From Candidatus Peregrinibacteria bacterium (GTDB taxonomy: Bacteria; Patescibacteriota; Gracilibacteria; UBA1369; UBA12463): a stretch of DNA of 5,447 nt. The notes under the pieces were generated by a model. The model saw nothing but the letters and a program-made list of their open reading frames with translations. It had not been told where the DNA came from and searched no databases. Position 1 is the stretch's first letter, and each line of letters begins with the position of its first letter. The stretch covers positions 1 to 5,447 of the forward strand of contig JAHFJT010000078.1 of assembly GCA_023245695.1 (NCBI GenBank). Reading direction: 5' to 3'. Shown piece after piece: positions 1-4,704 of this stretch. The translations under genes were made by a program, and so were the position numbers.

Positions 1-1126
1 CTGCTGCCTTGTCGGCTGCATCGCACTCAGAAGAAGTAGACTGTCGGCCAAGCGACATACAGAACATACCGCCGGAAGTTGAACCTTGTCGGTTGTTGTT
101 TACAGTATTGTTTTGTGGAGCTGTCGAGTTGTTAAGATTACCTCTTGAGTCTTTTCCAGTATTCATTGGCATCTTGAATGCATCATTTCCGGTAGTCTGT
201 TGCATTGGAAACTGCATCTGTGGAGCCTGATTTCTATCAGTTGGCATTCGAACCTTTGAAGAGTCCTGTTGCATTGGCATCATCTGCTGCTCCTGTTTCA
301 TGTCCTGGTTCATGTCCTGAGACATATCGGCTTGATTTGCACTACGTTCACTGATGAAATCAGCGAGACCAGTTTTTGCAGCCTCAAGAGAAGTTACGAT
401 ACTAGAACAATCGCCTTCTGATTCACCACCAAAATTCTGAGGTCCCATGCCTTGTGGAGCAGATTGCGGTCCCATGCCCTGTGATCCAAATGGCTGCGGT
501 CCCATGCCCTGTTGCATAGCATTTCCAGATGGCTGAGAACATGCCATAGCATCAGCGAAGAAGTCGCTAAGACCATCAATTTGATCCTGTGGAACTCGTC
601 CTTTACTAAGAGCTGATCGAACTTTGTCTGCAGCCTTTCGAACATTCTTAAGTGGCTTCATGGCAGTTGTAAGAGCTTTTTTAGCAGTCGTAACGGCCTT
701 CTTGGCAACCTTAAGTTTTGCCTGAAGTTCCTTCATATCCTTAGCGGCCTGAGCAATCTCAGTCCGGTCAGTAAGATCCATGAGAGAATCTCGGAGATCC
801 ATCATAGAAGCATTGATCTCTTCGACGTCAGCCTGAGCTGCATCAAAATCTGCCTGAGCTGCAGTGAGACCTTCGCTTTTAGGAACTTCAAACTTAGCGA
901 GAAGATCAGCTGCGCCCTGAGCAGCAGCAATTTCTTTGCTGAAGTCAGGCTGACCACCACGCTGTGGACCCTGTTGAGAACCACCTCGAACGCCCTGTGC
1001 AATCACAGAGGTCTGGAAAAGGTAGGCTGCACTCACAGGAGCGAGTACAAGAGCTAAAATAGTGCTTCCGGCAGCAAGTGCGGAGGCGAGAGATCTTTTG
1101 GAAGATCCCTTCGATGAATTCCTCAT
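1..1126 (-). CDS. Secreted Gln/Met/Asn-rich protein with N-terminal signal peptide (3' end outside window)
   Basis: I do not recognise the family. The frame is open from ATG at 1126 to the left edge: 375 codons with no stop. The N-terminus is a clear signal peptide: basic residues 1-11, hydrophobic 12-33, likely signal peptidase I cleavage after VSA (31-33). Residues 48-60 are Gly/Gln-rich. Residues 62-175 are Ala/Lys/Asp/Glu-rich and should be helical, probably coiled coil, with a Lys/Ala stretch at 139-170. Residues 206-230 carry three GMGPQ repeats. From 260 to the edge the chain is low-complexity in Gln, Met and Asn (about 18 Met after residue 190). Four Cys are visible (196, 240, 356, 368), an even number that could pair as disulfides after export. 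The region around 353-370 (GGMFCMSLG and after) looks less repetitive and may begin a folded domain. There is no Shine-Dalgarno; the leader just before ATG is A-rich. Inferred role: exported cell-surface or periplasmic structural protein. Certainty is high for the gene and signal peptide, low for function. Confidence 0.85.
   Translation of the reverse strand, partial: MRNSSKGSSKRSLASALAAGSTILALVLAPVSAAYLFQTSVIAQGVRGGSQQGPQRGGQPDFSKEIAAAQGAADLLAKFEVPKSEGLTAAQADFDAAQADVEEINASMMDLRDSLMDLTDRTEIAQAAKDMKELQAKLKVAKKAVTTAKKALTTAMKPLKNVRKAADKVRSALSKGRVPQDQIDGLSDFFADAMACSQPSGNAMQQGMGPQPFGSQGMGPQSAPQGMGPQNFGGESEGDCSSIVTSLEAAKTGLADFISERSANQADMSQDMNQDMKQEQQMMPMQQDSSKVRMPTDRNQAPQMQFPMQQTTGNDAFKMPMNTGKDSRGNLNNSTAPQNNTVNNNRQGSTSGGMFCMSLGRQSTSSECDAADKAA
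437..511 (-). repeat. Three-copy GMGPQ repeat coding for low-complexity linker
   Basis: Within the secreted protein, GMGPQ occurs at residues 207-211, 217-221 and 226-230, separated by short Gln/Ser/Gly/Phe/Pro spacers. At DNA level an identical 18-mer (plus-strand 465-482 and 495-512) recurs with a 30-base period, and the third copy near 440-455 has diverged. The near-identity suggests recent tandem duplication or slippage, so copy number may vary between strains. A smaller tandem (11-mer TTCATGTCCTG at 297-307 and 309-319, 12-base period) encodes the Asp-Met repeat further downstream in the same gene. Confidence 0.8.
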
Positions 1127-1155
1127 ATTTTTATTTTTGTTAGAAAATAAGGAGG

Positions 1156-1174
1156 AAGGATTGTTTTGATCCTT
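1156..1174 (-). other. Hairpin at predicted 5' end of the secreted-protein mRNA
   Basis: On the minus strand, AAGGAT and ATCCTT form a 6-bp stem around a 7-base loop. The predicted transcription start (about 7 bases after the -10 box at 1181-1186) falls at the outer edge of the stem, so the mRNA would begin with this hairpin. Such 5' hairpins often slow RNase attack. The rest of the leader to the ATG is unstructured and A-rich, except for a CCTCCTTA stretch (1148-1155). Role is inferred; the stem is short. Confidence 0.35.
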
Positions 1175-1180
1175 TGTTAC

Positions 1181-1208
1181 ATTATAACATAAAATAGGAA
1201 AAACGCAA
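1181..1208 (-). promoter_or_regulatory. Sigma70-like extended -10 promoter for the secreted-protein gene
   Basis: Reading the minus strand, a perfect TATAAT (1186-1181) is preceded by TGT, giving an extended -10. A partial -35, TTGCGT (1208-1203), sits 16 bases upstream. The predicted start near 1174 gives a leader of about 48 bases to the ATG at 1126. The weak -35 is offset by the consensus -10 and TGn motif. Confidence 0.65.
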
Positions 1209-1216
1209 GAAACAGT

Positions 1217-1248
1217 GAGGAATAGGTGAAATCACCACAAAAATCCTC
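1217..1248. promoter_or_regulatory. Inverted repeat between the divergent promoters (possible operator)
   Basis: GAGGA (1217-1221) and TCCTC (1244-1248) flank an inner dyad GGTGAAATCACC (1225-1236; arms GGTGA/TCACC, 2-base centre). The element lies just upstream of the leftward -35 (1203-1208) and ends two bases before the rightward tRNA -35 (1250-1255). That is where a repressor or activator could act on both. No transcription-factor family can be named. It could also be chance, as the arms are only 5 bp. Confidence 0.35.
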
Positions 1249-1249
1249 G

Positions 1250-1278
1250 TTGAAGACGAAAGGAATACCTGATATACT
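1250..1278 (+). promoter_or_regulatory. Sigma70-like promoter of the tRNA-Phe gene
   Basis: TTGAAG (1250-1255) and TATACT (1273-1278) are separated by the ideal 17 bases. The following discriminator is GC-rich (GCGGGC at 1281-1286), as in growth-rate and ppGpp-controlled stable-RNA promoters. The predicted start near 1285 leaves a precursor leader of about 45 bases, to be removed by RNase P at 1330. Confidence 0.7.
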
Positions 1279-1329
1279 CTGCGGGCAAATGGTCCTTTAA
1301 AGCTAGAAAGAAGACTTTTACCACCACAT

Positions 1330-1404
1330 GCCGAAGTAGCTCAGTGGTAGAGCGCTGCCCTGAAGAGGCAGGCGTTGTCAGTTCGATTCTGACCTTCGGC
1401 ACCA
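1330..1404 (+). tRNA. tRNA-Phe (anticodon GAA), CCA encoded
   Basis: A full cloverleaf folds without mismatch: acceptor GCCGAAG (1330-1336) with CTTCGGC (1394-1400), D stem GCTC/GAGC with 7-base loop AGTGGTA, anticodon stem CTGCC/GGCAG with loop CTGAAGA (1360-1366), variable loop GCGTT, T stem GTCAG/CTGAC with loop TTCGATT. The discriminator is A (1401) and CCA is encoded (1402-1404). Anticodon GAA (1362-1364) reads the Phe codons UUU and UUC. U20 and A73, expected for bacterial Phe tRNA, are present. Oddities: position 37 is G rather than the A usual in bacterial tRNA-Phe, and position 48 is U, so the 15-48 Levitt pair would be G-U. Confidence 0.96.
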
Positions 1405-1449
1405 AAGTAAATTTTCTTTCATATACACGAAAAAACGCGAAGCATTTTT

Positions 1450-1483
1450 AGCTTTACCTCTTTTTCCGAGGGACGAGCTTTTT
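1450..1483 (+). terminator. Possible intrinsic terminator of tRNA-Phe
   Basis: AGCTT (1450-1454) pairs with GAGCT (1475-1479, one wobble). Inside it CCTC (1457-1460) pairs with GAGG (1468-1471) around a 7-base loop. The stem is followed by a short T run (1479-1483) interrupted by G. A further outer pairing, GAAGCA (1439-1444) with TGCTTC (1486-1491), encloses it. The interior loop and short U-tract make this a weak terminator, but it lies between the tRNA and the next promoter, where one is expected. Confidence 0.4.
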
Positions 1484-1508
1484 GTTGCTTCCAAAATAGT
1501 CAAATATA

Positions 1509-1517
1509 TGGTATAAT
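1509..1517 (+). promoter_or_regulatory. Extended -10 promoter for the coiled-coil/caspase operon
   Basis: TGG followed directly by perfect TATAAT (1512-1517) forms an extended -10. No good -35 is seen: TTCCAA at 1489-1494 has correct 17-base spacing but a poor match, and TTGCTT at 1485-1490 is too far (21 bases). Transcription would start near 1524, giving a leader of about 19 bases made almost only of A with a few T and C, and no ribosome binding site. Confidence 0.6.
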
Positions 1518-1542
1518 ACAAAAATAAAATAAAAAACAAAAA

Positions 1543-1701
1543 ATGAACCAACCTGTGGACCTTGAAGAGTTGAATAAAAACCTTACGGCAATAAATCATG
1601 ACCTCAATCATGTCGACGCGATTGTGAGTTTGATTTATAAACAGCAGGATCTTGATTCTCTTAAGAATGAGCTTGATCAGCTTAATGTCGATCAAAAATA
1701 G
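1543..1701 (+). CDS. Small acidic coiled-coil protein (52 aa)
   Basis: Unrecognised family. ATG at 1543 to TAG at 1699-1701. Hydrophobic residues follow a strict 3-4 heptad spacing: L7, L10, L14, I17, L21, V24, V28, I31. After a break around QQD (34-36) the pattern resumes with L37, L40, L44, L47. This predicts two helices, or one helix with a stutter, likely dimerising. There are 10 Asp/Glu against 4 Lys, and no signal peptide or membrane segment, so it should be cytosolic. It begins 25 bases after a consensus extended -10, and the caspase-like gene starts 15 bases after its stop, so the two are probably one operon. There is no Shine-Dalgarno, only an A-rich leader. Support for its being real: promoter placement, ideal heptad pattern and tight spacing. 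Possible role, inferred only: subunit, adaptor or inhibitor of the downstream protein, whose N-terminus is Lys-rich. Confidence 0.72.
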   Translation: MNQPVDLEELNKNLTAINHDLNHVDAIVSLIYKQQDLDSLKNELDQLNVDQK

Positions 1702-1716
1702 ATAACCCCCTAGCAC

Positions 1717-3918
1717 ATGAATGAAAATCAAGTTTCTCTAGGAGAAGCCAAGGAGAAAAGTGAACAAAAAGGAGCTCTAGAAAAGACACCCACCAAACTT
1801 TCCGCAAAAGAAAAGGAGCAAATTCTAAAGCGTTATGAACAGACAAATAGGCGAATTGAAAGCACGCAAAAGAAGCTTATAGACTGCCTGAAGTTGATGA
1901 ACAGTTTACCAAAAGACAGTTCTAGCCGGAAAAGAATCGGAAAACTCTACAATGAGGCAAAGAAGATATTCGATAGCGTTAATGGAAAACTTCCCCAGTA
2001 TATCGAAAATTATCAAGACATTACTCTCGTGCTGGCGCTTAGCGCATTACAAGAGCGTGAAAGGCAGAGTTTTGTTGATACACTAAAGAAAAGTGGGTTA
2101 GAGGAAACAAGGGTAGGTGGAGAACTTTTCGATGTCGAAAAAGATGCCAGAAAAATAGTAAAAATGATCGAAAAGCTACAGTCCTGCAACTTCTCACAGC
2201 AGGACATGGGAAAAATTCTAACGCTTCCTGGGATCGGAAAGCAGAATTGCCCATTAGATGGACTTGTAGATTTTATGGCACAGGCAAAGGATTGTGGACT
2301 CACGGTTGATGACGCAAAGCCATTTTGGACAAATGCAGATACGAATGATCGTCCAAAATTGATGAGTATTATAGCGGAATTACAGAACGCAGGGATTACG
2401 AAAGATTACTTCAATACATATAAGCCATTTAAATCTAGTAAAAAAGATGTCAAAGAGCTGAAGAGTTATATGTCGCTACAGGGTGATGGTTTCACGCAAA
2501 TAGAGATATCAGATATAGCGTGCCTAAACGATAAGGATGGAGGCACACCGAACGCAGCTCAACGAGTAGAATATTTTAGGACAATTCATAAACGTACCGG
2601 GCTTGGTTTTCAGGGTATCAAGCTTCTCTATACGCATGAAAAAATGGTAGCACCAATAATAGACTATGCTGATAAATTAAAGAAAGCAGGACTAGAGCAG
2701 TTTGTCGAAATGATCGACCTGGTGTACGAAATTGAACCGCGAGTAGATTACATAATTCCAGAGCTCAGAAGAATGGCAGGCGGAACAAGAGGAAATAAAT
2801 ATAATAGACTTTTAAGGATAAAAAAATTCAAGACGGAATACCCAGATGTAAATCTTTTTACCAAAACAAAATACGCAAATGATAAAGATGTCAGGGGCGG
2901 AGAGACAGCGCTTTGCATAGACCTCTTCTACAAGCAGAGTCCAGAAACGAGAGAGTTTTTGATACATGTGATGAGGCATACTATAAGTACTTCTTTTGAA
3001 AATATGTGGATTTTCTTAGGAGATCCAGCACTCCCTTTGGCAATTGGGGTTTACAACAAATTACCAGTAAAAGATTATGCTTATGCGCTAAAATTAGGAC
3101 GAAATCTTTTTCTGGAAGGCATAACGAAAGTCCCATCCGAACGCGCATTGCAAGAGAAGATGAGGGAGCTCAGTGCAGCTCAGAATGCAGTGAAAGATAT
3201 AGAGCTATTCGAAGGAAGAAATCTTGTTTTTGTTGCACACAATGAAGGAAGATTTGATACCGAAGATACACGATTTGGGCTATCAAAAAGTGTCGGTCCA
3301 CAAGGAACAGTGTCAATGCACGCAACCATGAATCCAAAGCCATCACTCAAGGAGTTGCGGGAAATGAAAGAGGAGATTCTGACAAGAATTGCCCGAACGC
3401 CACCACCGATGACTTTTTATTTTAGCGGACATGGAAATGAGTCGCAGGTACATTTTAGCCATAGTGATAAGACAGATTACCTAGATCCAGAGAGACAGGC
3501 ATGCTATATATCCGTAGAAGATTTCGCAAAAGCCGTGGCAAGTCGCAAGGAGAAATTCCCAGACAAAGCTGCACAGCTCAAGAAGGATATTTATATTTTT
3601 GCGACTTGTCGAAATCAGAATTTTATTCGATCTTTTTATGAACGTAATAGCAAGCTTGGTGGAGAACAGCCGATAACCCTAGGCGAGTCGGAATACGGGC
3701 AATATGCATTTGGAGGAGAGAAGAGTGGATTCGAAAGAGAGAAAATTCTCTACGGACTCGGTGAAAAAGGCACTACGATTGGCGACGTAATGAAGAATGA
3801 AAATAAATATGCAGACTCCGATCTTTCCATCTTCGTTCCAAACAAGCGTGGCCTTCCACAGCAAATCGCTGAAAATAGCAAAATCAAAACTGCGCCCGAA
3901 ACACGGACAAGAGTATAG
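1717..3918 (+). CDS. Caspase-like cysteine peptidase with helical repeat N-terminal region (733 aa)
   Basis: A cytosolic protein with no signal peptide or membrane segment. Residues 1-60 are Lys/Glu-rich; 28-150 should be helical and partly coiled coil. Residues 149-348 form about six degenerate 30-37-residue helical units, each with a Gly-hydrophobic turn (G194, G226, G258, G295, G325), suggesting an alpha-solenoid. Residues 349-490 are mixed, mainly helical. Residues 500-720 look like a caspase-fold (clan CD) peptidase: first strand NLVFVAHN (502-509), helix 544-562, strand plus catalytic His in FYFSGHGN (H572), strand plus catalytic Cys in IYIFATCRN (C631), and closing strand LSIFVPN (703-709). 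The metacaspase Asp two residues before Cys is replaced by Ala629, so substrate preference cannot be deduced. The start is the first ATG after an in-frame TAG at 1711, 15 bases after the 52-aa gene, with no Shine-Dalgarno; translational coupling is plausible. Caspase-like proteins in bacteria are tied to regulated proteolysis, cell death or phage defence; none is shown here. Domain call good, family assignment open. Confidence 0.85.
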   Translation: MNENQVSLGEAKEKSEQKGALEKTPTKLSAKEKEQILKRYEQTNRRIESTQKKLIDCLKLMNSLPKDSSSRKRIGKLYNEAKKIFDSVNGKLPQYIENYQDITLVLALSALQERERQSFVDTLKKSGLEETRVGGELFDVEKDARKIVKMIEKLQSCNFSQQDMGKILTLPGIGKQNCPLDGLVDFMAQAKDCGLTVDDAKPFWTNADTNDRPKLMSIIAELQNAGITKDYFNTYKPFKSSKKDVKELKSYMSLQGDGFTQIEISDIACLNDKDGGTPNAAQRVEYFRTIHKRTGLGFQGIKLLYTHEKMVAPIIDYADKLKKAGLEQFVEMIDLVYEIEPRVDYIIPELRRMAGGTRGNKYNRLLRIKKFKTEYPDVNLFTKTKYANDKDVRGGETALCIDLFYKQSPETREFLIHVMRHTISTSFENMWIFLGDPALPLAIGVYNKLPVKDYAYALKLGRNLFLEGITKVPSERALQEKMRELSAAQNAVKDIELFEGRNLVFVAHNEGRFDTEDTRFGLSKSVGPQGTVSMHATMNPKPSLKELREMKEEILTRIARTPPPMTFYFSGHGNESQVHFSHSDKTDYLDPERQACYISVEDFAKAVASRKEKFPDKAAQLKKDIYIFATCRNQNFIRSFYERNSKLGGEQPITLGESEYGQYAFGGEKSGFEREKILYGLGEKGTTIGDVMKNENKYADSDLSIFVPNKRGLPQQIAENSKIKTAPETRTRV

Positions 3919-3924
3919 TATGCA

Positions 3925-3953
3925 TGAATAATTCAAAGCTGAATAATATTCAG
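3925..3953. repeat. Two adjacent palindromes upstream of the YrbL-like promoter
   Basis: TGAATAATTCA (3925-3935) and CTGAATAATATTCAG (3939-3953) are each near-perfect inverted repeats sharing the core TGAATAAT, three bases apart. No T-tract follows, so an intrinsic terminator for the caspase-like gene is unlikely. The second lies about 36 bases before the -35 of the next promoter, a position suited to a regulator or UP-like element. A third small dyad, CTCTA/TAGAG (3969-3981), lies between them and the -35. Confidence 0.45.
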
Positions 3954-3988
3954 AAAAGTCCCAACATTCTCTACTATAGAGCACCAGT

Positions 3989-4017
3989 TTGACATACGAT
4001 GAGGACTTTTGTAGAGT
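3989..4017 (+). promoter_or_regulatory. Sigma70 promoter of the YrbL-like gene
   Basis: A perfect TTGACA (3989-3994) is followed after exactly 17 bases by TAGAGT (4012-4017), 4 of 6 to consensus. The predicted start near 4024 gives a very short leader (about 15 bases) without a Shine-Dalgarno. This independent promoter suggests the gene is not obligately co-transcribed with the caspase-like gene, although no strong terminator separates them. Confidence 0.7.
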
Positions 4018-4038
4018 GAGCTCCTTTTTTTGCGTACC

Positions 4039-4695
4039 ATGAAACGAGGAGACAAAATCGGCTCAGGGCTCTATAGAGACTGTTTCGAAGTGCCAGAAAA
4101 CCCGAACCTCTGCGTGAAGGTTCAGCGAGATAGGGTCACGCGAGAAATTCCAGAGCTGGGAATAAGTGTCGATGTAAGAATGGAAATATTTCTGCTGTTA
4201 AAATTTGGCGAACTTGATTTGAATATCCTTGAGTATGAGACGATCTCATCCCTTCCAGACTGCTTGAGGCAATTTACCCCCTCAATAGTACATCTCGATG
4301 AAGATAGTATCATGCAAGAAAAATCCCAACTCATAATGAGCCGTCCGAGAGATTTTGATGGAGCATATTCACGTACCATGCAGGAGTACGGAGGGGTTGC
4401 AAATGTGGACTTCTGGGACCAGGTGGATTTGGTCGCGGAGAGCATGCTACGCTACGATCTATTCTCGCCTGATATATTTTACCGTGGGCAGAATATAATA
4501 GTCCAAAGAGACACGCCAACCACATATCGCCCAGTGTTGATCGATACAAAGCACATGGGTCGAGCAATGTTTCATGTGCGACAGCCGTGGCTTATATTCA
4601 AGAGCGAAAGGCTACGCGCATTCCACAAGAATCTCGATGAGTTCAAGGGTAGATTCCACCTAAGGGGTGAACGTGAAAATAAGGTGGCTGCCTAA
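4039..4695 (+). CDS. YrbL family protein (protein-kinase-like fold), 218 aa
   Basis: The N-terminus KIGSGLYRDCFEVPENP followed by LCVKV matches the hallmark of the YrbL family (named for the PhoP-regulated E. coli YrbL): a kinase-like glycine loop with Arg-x-Cys-Phe/Tyr, then the ATP-site Lys (K27). The catalytic-loop equivalent is YDLFSPDIFY (139-148) and the metal-binding segment is VLIDTKHMG (166-174; D169). In E. coli YrbL, recalled from memory, the loop ends in Asn (KPQNI); here the matching residue is Asp145, so catalysis is uncertain. The C-terminal SERLRAFHKNL (198-208) matches the basic helix near the YrbL end. Length is close to YrbL (about 210 aa). ATG 4039 is preferred over in-frame TTG at 4030: neither has a ribosome site, but ATG suits the family start and the promoter at 3989-4017. 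No signal peptide, so cytosolic. The substrate of the family is not established. It converges with the next gene, stop codons 9 bases apart. Confidence 0.78.
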   Translation: MKRGDKIGSGLYRDCFEVPENPNLCVKVQRDRVTREIPELGISVDVRMEIFLLLKFGELDLNILEYETISSLPDCLRQFTPSIVHLDEDSIMQEKSQLIMSRPRDFDGAYSRTMQEYGGVANVDFWDQVDLVAESMLRYDLFSPDIFYRGQNIIVQRDTPTTYRPVLIDTKHMGRAMFHVRQPWLIFKSERLRAFHKNLDEFKGRFHLRGERENKVAA

Positions 4696-4704
4696 GGAGA
4701 TTTT

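Noticed and set aside
9..230. Plus-strand 73-aa open frame
   Set aside because: Lies wholly opposite the long minus-strand secreted-protein gene, has no promoter or ribosome site, and has no protein-like composition; it is a shadow.
394..1002. Minus-strand open frames at 394-645 and 802-1002
   Set aside because: Alternative-frame readings of the secreted-protein gene; their repeats (AWD...) only mirror the GMGPQ tandem in another frame.
1149..1163. Plus-strand AAGGAGG followed by TTG, a possible Shine-Dalgarno and start
   Set aside because: The TTG frame hits TGA after two codons, and it lies inside the leftward leader; no gene follows.
1378..1731. Minus-strand 117-aa open frame
   Set aside because: Runs antisense across the tRNA end, the operon promoter and the 52-aa gene; no promoter or start signal, composition typical of AT-rich noise.
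3924..3992. Tiny plus-strand ORF (22 aa) after the caspase-like gene
   Set aside because: Too short, no start signal, overlaps the palindromes and the -35 of the YrbL-like promoter.
4002..4031. AGGA/TCCT stem followed by a T7 run, a possible terminator for the caspase-like gene
   Set aside because: Only a 4-bp stem with a large loop, and it overlaps the -10 and transcription start of the next promoter; too weak to annotate.
4030..4041. TTG at 4030 as start of the YrbL-like gene
   Set aside because: ATG three codons later is preferred: no ribosome site favours TTG, and the predicted transcript starts only a few bases before it.
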